DNA from: Panax quinquefolius
Taxonomy: Eukaryota; Streptophyta; Magnoliopsida; Apiales; Araliaceae
Direction: 5' to 3'
Assembly: GCA_020205615.1 (NCBI GenBank)
Contig: CM035151.1
Location: 19,247,326-19,311,325 of the forward strand
Length of the DNA stretch: 64,000 nt
In this document: positions 23,565 to 36,795 of the stretch, in pieces
Layout: each line of letters starts with the position of its first letter
Position numbering within the stretch: the first letter of the stretch is position 1
Notes under the pieces: model-generated
What the model was told of the DNA's origin: nothing
Databases searched by the model: none
What the model saw: only the letters and a program-made list of their open reading frames with translations
Translations under genes and position numbers: made by a program

Positions 23565-23764
23565 TATATACATACATTCTCAGAATCGGACATATTGTAA
23601 TCATTTTAATCATTTTGCTTGTGTAATAAAAACAAATTTCAATTGCAGATGATTTAAAGATGATTAATTTCATAATTGGTTAATTAAGTTGTATTTCTTC
23701 TTAATGGCATGTGATAATTGGATAATTAAGTTGTAATTCTTCTTGATACATTCCCTTTACACAC

Positions 23765-24668
23765 TAACATTTAACCGAAACCTTTGGATTCATAGTTGGC
23801 AACCAACAAACGCGTAATTTATTATATTGTTAAAAAATATAATTGTAAGCTTTGTAATTGTTTTATTTTACGATTTAGTTAATCATTAGTTTTTAAAGCA
23901 TAGCATAAAAATTGATTACATTTCTTTGTATTCTTGGGTACACTATAAACATTAGAAAACCCATAGTATTTAGTTAACTCAATTTTAAATTACTATACCA
24001 ATTTGGTTACCAACAATTATTATTGATTATAACTATAACAAACGCTCTTTAGAAACCTTTATGACATTCTCGCCACACACTAACATTTAACTGAAACCTT
24101 TGATTCATAGTTGGCAACCAATCGTGTGCAGTGTTAAAAAATATAATTGTAAGCTTTGTAATTGTTTTATGTATATTAGTTAATCATTAGTTTTTAAAGC
24201 ATAGCATAAAAATGATTACATTTCTTTGTATGCTTGGGTACACTATAAACATTAGAAAACCCATAGTATTTAGTTAATCAATTTTAAATTACTATACCAA
24301 TTTGGTTACCAACAATTACTATTGATTATAACAATAACAAACGTTCTTTAGAAACCTTTATGACTTTCTCGCTCATGTATTAACATTTAACTGAAACCAT
24401 TAGATTCATAGTTGGCAACCAACTCGTATGCAGTGTTAAAAAATTATAATTGTAAGCTTTGTAATTGTTTTATGTATTTTAGTTAATTATTAGTTTTTAA
24501 AGTATAGCATAAAAAATGATTACAATTCTTTGTATGCTTGGGTACACTATAAACATTAGAAAACCCATAGTATTTAGTTAAATGAATTTTAAATTACTAT
24601 ACAAATTTGGTTACCAACAATTACTATTGATTATAACAATAATAAACGTTCTTTTTAAAAACCTTTAT
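23765..24668 (+). repeat. Three-unit tandem repeat, about 300-316 bp each
   Basis: Units start with TAACATTTAA at 23765, 24081 and 24381 (periods 316 and 300) and share TTCATAGTTGGCAACCAA, TATAATTGTAAGCTTTG, TTGGGTACACTATAAACA and ATTTGGTTACCAACAATTA. The copies are similar with few differences, so the duplications are more recent than the divergence of the arm repeats. They are non-coding and lie just after the transposase stop. Confidence 0.9.
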
Positions 24669-25365
24669 ATGGTGATTGCAACCCATTTGAATAAAAAAGG
24701 CCAAAATTTAAAAAAAAAGATTCATTAAATTTATCATTATCAATGTTTTTTACTAACATAAACTAATATAGTTACATTATAATCAAATTTTGGCAACGAA
24801 TCAAACATATAAATAACATTTATTTTTAACTTAAAATGAATGATTATGACAATAACAAACAATAGTTGGTAACTTTGGTATTATCGCTTCCAACAAACCC
24901 AAACATAAAGAACAAATTCATGATACAAATCGTTAACTGCTTTCTATAATTTCTTCATTAGTATTAATTAATTACTTACCAACAACAATAAAAAAATGTT
25001 ACCTATATATTCAAATTTGGCAACCAACTAAATCATAACAAACAAATACACGATACAAGGTATAAAATGCTTATACATAAGATCATTAAGATTGAATGGT
25101 TACCAACCAATCGATAAAATTATTACCCGTATATACAAAGATGTAAACCCTCATCGAACTGTAAAAAACAATACCAATATTGTTTAAAAATAAAAAACAA
25201 AACAAAAAAATAAAAAGTCGAACCAACAAAACAATATCATACGTAAATAAGAAAAATTAATACATCATTCCATCATCAAAATATTTATAATATCATTTCA
25301 CGCTAATAACCATATCAAATGGTATCTAATGTCAAAATGCAAAATGAAAATGATGCAAAACCAAA
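24669..25365. other. Spacer between the convergent MULE genes
   Basis: AT-rich sequence with several GGTTACC / CAACCAA words like those in the tandem repeat. No coding sequence is seen. It probably contains the 3' ends of both transcripts. Confidence 0.5.
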
Positions 25366-26173
25366 CTAGACATCACTACCAATTCTGCCTGGGTGTTCGG
25401 ATTCAGACTCATATCCGCCTACTTGCTTGTTCCTCGTATGAATAAACAAATTGACACACAGTTTCTTGCGGTATTGAGTTATTGGAAATGGATTTGGCAG
25501 TACAGAAGTCTGCTTGTGGAGAATATATTCCACAAAAGAAATAGTGAACATACCACAATCACTGAAAAATAAAAAGATATAATGGAAATCAAGATGAGAC
25601 ATCATAATATATGGAAAACTAAAAAAATATAGAAAATGTAAACTTACCCATCAATTTGCTCAGGTAGACCCTCAGCAAATTCAAGATCAATAATATCATT
25701 TTCTCCTTTTGTGCGATATGGTTCACTATTGAAATCAATATCACATCTATTCTTCCAAAAACCACAACCGCATAATATTATCTAAGAATGAAAATATAAG
25801 GCTCGCACACATCCATTATATTTGTTCGCATGTTGTTCCTGTTCTGCTGAAGAGAATTATAAACTACTAACACCCTACGATGGACATCAAAAACCAATAA
25901 AAACCAATGTCCAGGAACTGTTATATGAATGGAAAACATGACAAAATCAACATCAACCCACGGTTTGTTGACCTCCATATAAAACCCTTGAATGTACTCA
26001 GCCACATCAATGTTGCCCAACAACAAAGTTTTATCACCATTGTTATTACAATATTCCCCATATAAGTTGGTTAACTTCACATGAAACCAACAATCTGTTG
26101 TTGTAACCCTTAATTGGATATTGTTTGAGTATCTAGCCAATTTACGCATATAGTACAAACAGACGTTGATGTG
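25366..26173 (-). other. Ulp1 catalytic exons and 86-bp intron
   Basis: The exon 26173-25648 begins HINVCLYYMRKLARY and joins in frame to WFYKLKTPGQWLDDD of the previous exon. The intron 25647-25562 starts GTAAGT and ends TTTTTCAG, and splits a Gly codon (GG/T) so that ...PEQIDG-DCGMFTISFVEYI reads through. The stop is at 25368-25366. The frame changes once near 25782 (ILR stop, then CGCGFWKNRCDIDF in the next frame). Confidence 0.8.
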
Positions 26174-29100
26174 CTGAACCAGAAATGAAACCATAATAAC
26201 AATCAGATATTAACAAAAAAAAACAAACTTTAATATAAGTTGTATCCGAAACAGAAACATATAGTAACCAAACTTATAAGATAAGATATCCGAAACTAAC
26301 ATGCATTAATTAAAAAACAATAAAAAAACTCACATCATCATCAAGCCATTGTCCAGGAGTCTTCAGCTTGTAAAACCACATTTTGGAAGATATTGTAATA
26401 GACCCAAATCTGAAGGGAGGCTCTATTTTGTCATTGTTCCCCACGAATTTTTCAATTCTTCAAAACAAACACATATAGCAAATATAAAATGAATGATTTT
26501 ATCTCCTAGAAAAAAAATAATATAAATATATTAAACTCCAATAAACATACCTTTTTCTATTATTTAATCCAATTTTAAACCACTGGTCAAACATGACATC
26601 TTCAGATTTCAAAGGCATTCCCATAAAAATGTCTGAAAATGCATACAACCCTCTGCGTAATGTTTTATCATCAACAACGGTACCAAAGTTGGTCAAATGA
26701 AGAACCAAACTTCGACGATATAAGGACTCTTCAACACAAAGACTCCTCGCGATACGCATTTTACAGTGCCTACCAAGTGGGTTAGTTGCAGATTTTTCAA
26801 CTTCAACACAATGGATTAAATCTTGAGTTGTCAAAACCATATCATCAAGCATCGGCATGTCTGGAGTTTCACTTTTACTGCCCTGTATTGGATTTTAAGA
26901 CATGACACAAAATACTATTTCAATATCAAATAAAAAATTCTAAAAAGAATCAATATTAACATAAACACACCATAACTAAATTACTGCCCTGTATTGGATT
27001 TTAATACCCTATATTGGATTTTAAGACATGACACACCATAACTAAGTTACTAATACAACATGTAAATGTAACTAATATTGAAAAATTCACTAACCTCGAC
27101 CGGGTTGAAAGCAACAATTTCTTGACCACTGCACTGACTTAAAATATCAAAACTTGGAATATCATTAATCTTTTCAACCTACCAAAAAAAAAACATCTCA
27201 TCAATATAAGACATAAGAATATAACATAAAAAATTGTAAAAAAATTTGTTACCTTTTCATTCTCCACATTAATTAGGACTGCCTAGGGGTAAAACAACAA
27301 TCTCTTTACCATCGAATTTAAATTGTCATTCTTATACTGAATTTCTAAAAAAAATAAGGCCAAACAAATCAGCATTTACTTAATAAACATAAAATAAAAA
27401 TGGAAAATCTAACATATTTTTAAACTTTTGCATCGATTTCTTCAAACTTATTCGGACCAACCTCACCAACATTCGCAGTATTACTTCCATAAAACTGTTT
27501 TAAATTGTCACCACCTTCAATTACAACATCACCCTCAACCTTCAAAACATCATCAACTACTACATTAACATTGCCACCATCAACATTCTCATCCATCTCA
27601 ACATCATAAGCATCAACATTCTCATCCATCTCAACATCATCACCATCATCATCAAAATCATCATCATCATCGTATTTAATCATCATCATTATCATCGCCA
27701 TCACCATCACCATCATCATTAACATTTACACTTCTCCGCTTAAGATAACTAGACTTTCCATAAAACGCTTTCTAAACATCTTTTTAATGTCCATACAAAT
27801 TTGAACATGAAACACCGCAAAATGATCTTTAACCTCAACACCCAAATTCTCGATTTCTTTCTTCACTTCCATCAACTTCCTTCCAATGGCTTCACCCGCT
27901 CATCAATAATTTTTCAAGATCGTAAATAGAAAACATAGGGTCTCTAAACTTCCTTAATGATTCAACTTTAATATCGCACCTTTTTGGCTCCAATCGTCAT
28001 TTCCAATCGAAAAATAAAAAACTCCTAAATCCAACCGAAACTTCTCAACCTCTCAGTAGGAACAATGTTTTGATAGTCAATTGAAACAAATTAAAAGCAC
28101 CAAATATACCATATCGTAAACATTGAAAATAAAAAGAAAAAAAAGTCAAGACACAAAAAAAAAGAAAAAGAAACCAATAACTTATGAAAAGGAAACTGCA
28201 TTTAATGAAAATGGTAACCAAAGATACCCGACTGTAACCAAAAACCGTGTCGCTCAACTTCTCATTCTTCTGAGCCTTTCCTAGCTCTCTCCATCCTCAA
28301 TAATCAATTCAATCATCATTATCATCAATACAGAAACCCCTGACTTTCAATGTGGGAATTGTTTCAAACAAGAAAACTTGAAACACATAAGGTAAACCAC
28401 TAAGCTTGTAAGATTTACAATAACTATCACTATAAAAATTGTATATCACCCCAATCCGAACTTATCCTTCTTTATACGTCCCTTTACAAAGAAGGGATAG
28501 AGAATTCTTTGTTTGTTCAAAAGCAACTTTTCCCCATGGATAACTTGCAACATCACCATATGACAAAAAGTTAAACAAAACTTCATCAACATAATTATCG
28601 TAAAGCAAGAGCTAGTATGAAATTAAAAACCAAGAAAAATGATAGACATCCTAATCGCCTCATCATCATCATCAAAACAAGCACTCCTATAAATCCTCCC
28701 TATAGTAGAACGAGTTAGAACCTCATTTTGAAAAAATTTCTTAACCAAAAGTTTTCAATCCCTCAAAACTACCAATGTCTTCATCTCCTCGCCAATTTAG
28801 ACCCAAATTAAACAAAATTCAGCAATCCAAATCTAACCCTTTTCTCGCCAAATACAAAACCACATTTCCCCACCATCCCTCCTCGATAAACTTCCCTAAT
28901 CAAAGCATGGTGTAATATTTGGGAAAACATCCAGGGTCGCCTAAAATCTAAAAATTTACCAAAACAATCAACTTAAACTTATCCAACTGAGCTACGATAA
29001 TTTATTTTAATAATATTTGGAACATTCATTTCACACCAATATATAACTTTTTACGAAAAAAGTTCAGTTGATGCTCTCATAGAAAAACTCCCAAATCAAA

Positions 29101-30034
29101 AATGCAAAAATATACATTACAAACAAAATTGGGAAATCAAAATATAACATCTGTAAACTTTAACCATTTTTCCACAAACATTAAAAACATGCATCAATCT
29201 CCAACTCTTTTATAATAAAAAAATCATTTTATCATTATGAAATAATCAGTTTCCATAATGATAAATGTTGGTAACCAAAACTCAATTAGCAAGTAATCAT
29301 CAAAAGATTGTCAACATACATAATCACAATAATGTAAACTACTTACCAAGACATAATACACTATTAACTCCACTCACAAATATGAATGACAAAGAATAAT
29401 GTAAACAAATTCAATTTAAAAATCATTAAAGCAACTAGAACTCTAATGTAATATAATACATTTGAATAACTATGAAATCTTCATTTTCCAAACATATACA
29501 TGTTAGAAACCAAAACTCAATTAGCAAGTTACCATCAAAACATAAACAACACGCATAATAACAACGATGAAATTTAGATACTAATCTTCAAACTAAACAC
29601 AATCTAAACACCAGAAAGGTTGAAACATCACCTTAAACAAAAACAAAAATAAATGTAAACAAAAACAACAAAAAAAAATATATTATTTAAAAAAAAAAAC
29701 AAACCTTCAATTTTTTTTTTTGCTCGAAACAATTTTTTTTCGTTTGTGAGCCTCGAATCGCATCTTCTTTCCCTCTTTTTTAAAGAAACTTCAAAATCGT
29801 AATCAAGCATACCAATGATTTAGCCTTCTTATTGGTATGTCTACCCATATTCTTATCTTCAACCTCTGATTTCAACATTAACAACTTCCCCCGTTTTGAA
29901 GACTTTGCCATTTTATCACTCCCCTCTACAAATTTCTTCATATCCTTTCTACAATCATCATCCCTAACCCGTTTACCCTTCTCATCACTCTTTTTATGCC
30001 CAACTCCCTCCATTTTCTTCCTCGTAGACACCAT
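25366..30034 (-). pseudogene. Ulp1-like (C48) protease gene of the MULE, with DUF1985 region
   Basis: A multi-exon gene runs right to left. A candidate start at 30034 gives a basic N-terminus (MVSTRKKMEGVGHKKSDEKG) to about 29785. 28300-28930 matches the DUF1985 type found with such proteases: VDEVLFNFLSYGDVASYPWG, EQTKNSLSLL and GLPYVFQVFLFETIPTL, with frame breaks. 27420-27725 is Asp/Asn/Val-rich. The C-terminal half has a clean exon series: 27178-27095, 26882-26551, 26457-26334, 26173-25648 and 25561-25366, each with AG/GT edges. The protease domain shows W-VDVDFVMF, GHWFLLVFDVHRR (His and Asp), LPEQIDG (Gln) and DCGMF (Cys), the full C48 set. These enzymes cleave ubiquitin-like (SUMO-type) tags; what MULEs use them for is not known. 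One frameshift near 25782 and the broken DUF1985 part suggest a pseudogene, but the protease exons are much better kept than the transposase. Confidence 0.75.
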
Positions 30035-30350
30035 CACAAATAAAAACCAAAATAAATCTAAGAATGTAGAAACGAGAAACCACACAACTTACAAATAATC
30101 ACGAGGATAAGAATAAAACGAACACAACGACCCAAAAACCCAAAACGCCGACAAGCAATCTCTGCCGGAAAGAACTAAGGCCAACAGCATAAAGAAGAAA
30201 AGTTTAGCATAAGACGTTTCAAACACAGAAAATAAGGGTTTCCAAATGAAAAAACGAAGACTAACAAAGATAATAACAAAATTTAAATTGAAAAACGAGC
30301 CCACTTTCTACATAAAAGCGTGATCGCTTTTTTTTTCAAAATTAAACCTG

Positions 30351-31576
30351 AATTGCCATGTCACCAAAGACATTAAATAACACACCATAATTAAAGGGAT
30401 ATTATATTTTCACTACTAATGAAAAAAATTATATATATTAAAATGTAAATATTTAATGAAACAAGACTATTATTGAATTACTTTTCAAAATGTAATATAA
30501 ATTGTAAATTACCCAAAGAATATTAAGGCCGTTAATTCGATGGGACCCACTATATGCTCTCGTGTGAGAGAGGATCATAATATTAAAAATATATGTTGAA
30601 ATATCAGTTCCTTTGTATAAAGTATCTCTTTTATAATAATAATATTTTTAAAAATTATAAAAATAATTTTTTATACATAACAGGGGAGTGAATGTATTTA
30701 ATTATACAAAACGACATCGTTTTAAGAGTTATTCCTTTTTTTATAATTATTTTAAATTTCGTAGCAAATTTTCTTGTTAATAATATACACACCTGACAGC
30801 TGTGATTGACTTGAATAGATCTTAATGATTAAAAAATTTCACACTTTTTGCATTAAAAAAAATAAAAAATAAAAGAGAAAAACACACCTCCCACTGTAGT
30901 CGCTGGGTGTCGGTCGCATCATATGATCTTATTCATTGCTCAAGCATGGGAACAACATTAAATTCGTAGAATAAATATTCGAGATTCGTAGAAAAACTTG
31001 AAATGATTTGACAGAGGTTTACTTAATTTAACAGAATGTTTTGATTTTATTTTTTTTATTAGTTTAATTGAGTAATTTAAAAAATTAAAAATTCAAGTAA
31101 AACTTGTCAATTACCATGATTAAATTATTAATTTTGCCAATAATAATGTGCAAGTATTTTTAAAATTCTTTTATATCCCAAAAGGGTTGTCAATGAATCT
31201 ACTTTTAATTCTGATTTGATCTAATTTAATATAATTTATTAAATCAAATCTCCAATATGTCTTTTTTTTACTGATATGGGATAATTTGATCATTTGTGGA
31301 TCAATATTTCTAATAGGGCAAAAATTATAGATTTGATTTAGCTTGGCTCATTGATCCACCAAAATTTTTTTGCATATTCTAAATCGTTATATGGAAACAA
31401 GAAACTAGCAAACGAGAGGCATATAGCATCTTAACCTTCTAACGAATAAGCTTATTAAATGGCAATCCGCTAGTTATTCATACAAAATCAAATCACATGA
31501 GGATTTTATGGGATTAAACATAAAAAATCAAATCACATAAGGATTCTAGCACCAAGCATAATGATTCCAGCGGATG
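30351..31576. other. Intergenic stretch
   Basis: AT-rich sequence, no gene seen. A direct duplication of AAAAATCAAATCACAT plus AGGATT lies at about 31482-31546, and a related AAACATAAAAAATCAAAT recurs just right of 45483, which is the same pre-insertion locus on the other side of the large nested insertion. Confidence 0.6.
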
Positions 31577-33095
31577 CTAATTGTGACGCCTCCAAAAATA
31601 GGTATACATCACCTATTCTCGAAATCGCCGATATCATGATATCGTAATTCAAATACAACTTATATTATCTACAACTGTCGTATATAATACGACAAAACAT
31701 AAACTCGTGAGTTTGAATACAAAAATTTGTCTACTGTAGATTATACTAACTCAAAAGGAGTCCTCATTACAATTATTATCACACTATTTCACGTAATAGT
31801 GAGGACTACTAATGCACCATCTAGGACCATCACTCCATTCCCTTGATTAGTCCCAAATTTCGCTTCTCATTTTCCAAGAGAACAAAGGTGAAAGAAAGGG
31901 TGAGCTCAACTAGCCCAAAGTAAGAAATATTAAGACTAAGATAATGCATAATAATTTATCGTTAGCCTTCAACAGTGTTAAACTGATAAAATATAACAAA
32001 CATCAAGTTTGACTACAGCGGAACAAGCAATCCATTAGAAGAGTCAAGTAGGGAATAAAATCTACTATCTTCTATGATTTAAAAGGTTTTTCATCACTTT
32101 TATCACGGGGACTCACCAATAAATAATCCACATCATCGAATCACCTCTCGCACTACTGGCCGAGGATATTCTTTAGTATCACGACCACGAATTATCCATG
32201 CACTACTGACTTAAGATAATCATGTTTTCATCAACGGTCCCGATCATGCCATAAAATAATTCATCTTCAGACTACTACTACTACCAAAGAGAATCCATAG
32301 CCATAATCATACCAAAACTATCCATCAATGCACTACGAGCCAATGAGGACTTTTTCCACATCATTTGTAACATTACGCTTATGATTATACCGAATAATCC
32401 CTCATTATAATCATACCAAGTCCATCTATGCACTACATGCCCACAAATGACTTTCAACATAATATAAACATGAGGATGATGACAATGATATAAGAATTTA
32501 ATAAAACAAGTTCAAGAATTAGTTTATCCGAGGCGATAACGTTCAAATTGTCAACATGATCTTTTGCTTTGTAGAGTAAAATTCAAGAATGCTCGAAGAA
32601 TATTTCCATGAAAAGATATCGATGAAGTGCAAATATCAAGGATATTCCACTAATTTCATGGAGTATAGAAGTCAAAACTTTAACCAACCGAGTATAATAA
32701 CGAATGGAATAACAAAAGAAATCACCATGTACATCGCATAGGCGAGTTATTCCAATAATAATAAGTAATTTTAAACCGGTCAAAGAAAATTGCGACCGCT
32801 GTGATGTTCCAACAGAATAATAAAGATTTTACCAGTCCCACAGAACGCATTATGCATGGATATTCCAACGTAACAATAATAAAGATTTTAAACCCGGTCC
32901 CACGTACGCCTTGCATGTGGATATTCCAATGTAATAATAAAGACGGAATCGGGTTCTAAGTAAAACGCATGCATGAAAGATATTCCAATAGAATAATAAA
33001 GACGGAATAATAGAAGAATGTCACCAAGTATAGGGAAGCTTGCAGATATCTGAGTTATTCCAATAGAATAATAAAGAATGAAATAACAGAAGTTC

Positions 33096-33271
33096 TATGA
33101 CGCCCCCAAAATTAGGTATACATCACCCATCTTGGGTCGCCACTTACATGGTACAGAATTTAAATACAACTTATTAACATAAGCGCCGTATACAATACGA
33201 CATAAATCGTGAGTTTAAATACAAATATCGTCTACTAGATATTATACAAACTCAAACAAAAGTCCTCATTA
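33096..33271 (-). repeat. Truncated LTR end
   Basis: It starts TATGACGCCCCCAAAATT and follows the full LTR for 176 bp to CTCATTA, then jumps into gag sequence. It marks the true left end of the insertion because the duplication AGTTC precedes it. Confidence 0.9.
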
Positions 33272-34180
33272 TCGCGCCCACTAATCGAGCCCTATTTACA
33301 ACATCTCGAATACAAACACGGTTTATAAGAAATAAGATGTTGGCGTATCTCCACTTGAAACCTCTTAAAAACATTCGCGCCATTCTCTCTTCATTATCCA
33401 CCAAGTGGGGCGCAACCGTGATAACTCCGTAAATTTTTGCCTCGTATTGCGACACCTGGTCATATTGTTTTGTTCCAACTTGATAAACTCCACCTCCTTC
33501 ATGTGGCAAATACTTTCGGAAAAATATTTGTCGCGTTGAGCCTCTGGAACTTCTCCCAAGATATCTTCAAGACAAAGAAGTTGAGTACGCTTTTACCGAT
33601 TCCCACCAGAATCACTCCTCTCCAAGAACATAACATAAAAGCGGCAAAGGAACCTTTTGCTCCTTGGAGCATCCCAAGACATCAAATATCTTGGTAATCT
33701 GCTTTTATCCATACTTCCGCCGAAGTGGTTTTGGCTCACCTTAAACTCCGGTGGTCCCAGCTCCTTGAATTGTTTAGCGGTGACCGCCTCGAGAGTTTTT
33801 CGTGTTTCCACCTACGTTTTGGGCGAGTCGTTCTACTTTCTTTGTTGCATAAATCGCATAAAGCCTCTGAATATTTGATCATTCATCATTTGGTCGGTGT
33901 TGTTGTTTGCATGAGGATTGTCGCCTTCGATGCACATTATCCTCGATTATTGATATGTGGTGAATCAACGATCGCTGCGCTCCATTCTATTCTCAACATT
34001 CTCGGATGTCATTTTCAGATCTTCGCCACAAAACAAAAGGTTAATTGACATGTAACAAATTATCCCTATCTTCCCACCCAACCAATAAAATAAAGCACAT
34101 AAACTTAGGTAGGTCATACTTAGCGAAGGTATTCCCGTCTCTCTCCCTCCTAGTACTATTCTCACATCTTAGCCGGGATC
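33265..34180 (-). pseudogene. Second gag copy (partial)
   Basis: On the minus strand it is the same gag as at 39395-40310: DKYFSESICHMKEVEFIKLE, FKELGPPEFKVS and, near the start, MTSENVENRME. It lacks the zinc-knuckle end. Small frameshifts interrupt it (for example after QNNMTR). The close match to the downstream copy fits a duplication by unequal recombination. Confidence 0.8.
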
Positions 34181-34203
34181 ATATCCCTATGCTCGATACT
34201 AAC

Positions 34204-36783
34204 CGTGGCGCCCCAAAATTAGGTATACATCACCCATCTTGGGTCGCCACTTACATGGTATGTAATTTAAATACAACTTATTAACATAACTGCGCCGTAT
34301 GCAATACGACATAAACGTGAGTTTAAATACAAATATCGCTACTAGATATTATACAAACTCAAACAAAAGTCCTCATTACGATTATTATCACACTATTTTA
34401 CGAATAATAATGAGGACTACTAATGCTATCTTAAGGACCATCACTGCTTCCCCAGACTCGTCCCAAATATATTCTCATTTCAAGAGAACAAAAGGTGAAA
34501 GAAAGGGTGAGCTCAACTAGCCCAAGAAAAATATTATGACTAAGATAATGCGTAATAAATTATCAATAGTCTTCAACAATGTTAAACCGATAAAATACAA
34601 TAGACAACCAGGTTTAACTGCGGTGAATATCTGATCCATTAAAAGAGTCAAGTAGAAAATAAAGTCTACTATCTTTTAGGTTTTAAAAGGTTTTTCATCA
34701 TTTGTTATAAATTGAGACTCGACTTTAATAAATATTCCACATCATCGAATCACCCCCTCGCACTACTGCCGAGGATATTCTTTAGTATCACGACCACAAT
34801 TATTCATGCACTACGGGCGAGAATATTTGTGTATTCATTAATGGTCATGATCATGTCAACAATCGTCACCAATGCACTCTGACGGCCATCGAGGATTTTA
34901 TCATATCATTTGTAACATTACTATTCATGATTACACCGAATAGTCTCTCGTCATAATCATACCAAGTCCATCTATGCACTGAAGCCCACGATGACTTTCA
35001 ACATAATATAAACATGAGGATGATGACAATGATATGAGAATTCAATAAAACAAGTTCAAGAATTATTTTATCCGGGAATTATTAACGTCCAAATTAGTAA
35101 AATTCAAGAATGATCGGAAGAATATTTCCATGAAAGATCTTTGGATGAAACGCGAATATCAAGGATATTCTACTAATTTCATGGAGTATAGAAGTCAAAG
35201 TTTTAACCAACCGGGTATAATAAAGAATGGAATAACAAAAGAAATCACCATGCATGCGATTGCCATGAGCGAGTTTATTCCAATGAGAATAATAATAACG
35301 GAACCGTGTCGTGAAATTCACACCGACGGGATGTTCCAACAGAATAATAAAGATGGAACCCGGTCCGGTGTAAAACACATAGATAGGATATTCCAACGGA
35401 ATGATAAAGGCGGAACCAGTCCATGTAAAACACATGCACAAGATGTTCCAATGAATAATAATAAAAAGATTTTAACGGTGTCCGTGTAAAACACACGAGC
35501 ATGTGATGTTCCAATGAAGAGAATAATAATAAAAAGATTTTAACCCGGATCCGGTGTAAAACACATGACGGGATGTTCCAGCGTAATAATAGAAGAATGT
35601 CACCAAGTATAGGTAAAAATCAGCAGATACTGAGTTATTCCAATGTAATAATAAGCAATGGAATAACAACAGTTCTCTTCATGAATAAGAAAGAATAACA
35701 CCCCTTACATTTGGTAGGAGATGGAATCTCGCAGCGGTGTAGTATAAAATACTCTTCTTCTCTCTTATTCTCTCTATACTTTCTCTCTATATAGCTTGAA
35801 TGAATTAAGTGAAAAATAATGAAGCACTAGTCCTCTATTTATAGAAGATTTCTAGCTTAAGACCGCCGTGTGAAAAGGCAAGTGGCTTGACGACTAATGA
35901 TGTGAAAAGAAAAGTGGTTCGGCACCGTGTAATGTGAAACGACAAGTGGTTCGACGCTTTTATAATGTGAAACGACAAGTGGTTCGGCGCTTTGTAATGT
36001 GAAACGACAAGTGGTTCGACGTCTGGTAAAGGTAATTACTATTGGCGAAGGTAATTACTATTCACAAGAGTAATTACTATTGACGGTAATTAATTACTAT
36101 ATTGACGAAGGTAAATACTATTGACGAAGGTAATTACTATTCACAAAGGTAATTACTATTGTTTAAGAGACTCTTAGATGATGACATATGAGCCCCCATA
36201 AAATAATCAAACTTACCACAAATCATAACACATATTTAATCTTTCAACAATTATTAATCATTTATAACTTGTCGTCTCAATTATTGATTTAATACTATAA
36301 CATATTATACAAATGATCTTGTGACAATAATTGAATCAATAATATAAGAGATAGGATCGCAAGAATTCATCGTAGTAATAATTGAGCATAGGTGAGTGAC
36401 TTCTCACGTAAGCATCAATAATCAATCACCGTGTCTTCTTTATGCAACCACGCCAGATTCTTTGTACTTTTTTACTACTAAGGTAGTTCAACGCTTTTAA
36501 CGGTAACACCTCCGTAGTTATTTTTATAAAATATTTTTGTCGCTTTTCTCAATCCGATAATAATTACATTGTGGGGTCCACCAATGATTGAGTAGTTATG
36601 CATTAATATTCCCTAACAAAAAGAATATTCCCAGACCAAACGAATATTTTATAACAACTTGCATACTTTTGCAAAATTTATAAATATTACCCACAACTAT
36701 AACATTATATCAAATTTATTCCATAATATTCAAAATAATATTTATAGAAAATTCATCTTTATTTATAAAGTTGGGGTCTTACA
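34204..36783 (-). repeat. Middle LTR of the three-LTR unit
   Basis: It starts CGTGGCGCCCCAAAATTAGG and ends TTGGGGTCTTACA; 2580 bp. A TATAAATA box lies at 35836-35843 and the U3 minisatellite at about 36020-36165. On its right the polypurine tract of the interior follows, and on its left the primer-site-like sequence of the left copy precedes it. Confidence 0.9.
35836..35843 (-). promoter_or_regulatory. LTR TATA box (middle LTR)
   Basis: TATAAATA in the conserved context CTATAAATAGAGG. It would drive transcription leftward into the second gag copy. Confidence 0.6.
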
Positions 36784-36795
36784 ACCTCCCTTCTT
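36784..36795 (-). other. Polypurine tract
   Basis: The minus strand AAGAAGGGAGGT abuts the LTR start TGTAAGACCCC. This is the usual plus-strand primer site. Confidence 0.75.

Larger units (their letters stand above)
19185..30350. mobile_element. Autonomous-type MULE with transposase and Ulp1 genes (approximate bounds)
   Basis: The region contains a MuDR-type transposase remnant on the plus strand and a Ulp1/DUF1985 gene on the minus strand, converging on each other. This gene pair is known from plant MULEs that carry a ubiquitin-like protease domain. The arms outside and between the genes repeat the word TTTGGTTAC: left of about 25.1 kb it is in this orientation, right of 26.2 kb it is GTAACCAAA. 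I could not find terminal inverted repeats, so the ends are estimates from content. The element is old and damaged. Confidence 0.7.

Noticed and set aside
27420..27725. The Met/Asp-rich frame as a separate acidic protein
   Set aside because: It is a CAT/ATC-type simple repeat within the Ulp1 gene region, better treated as a low-complexity part of that gene.
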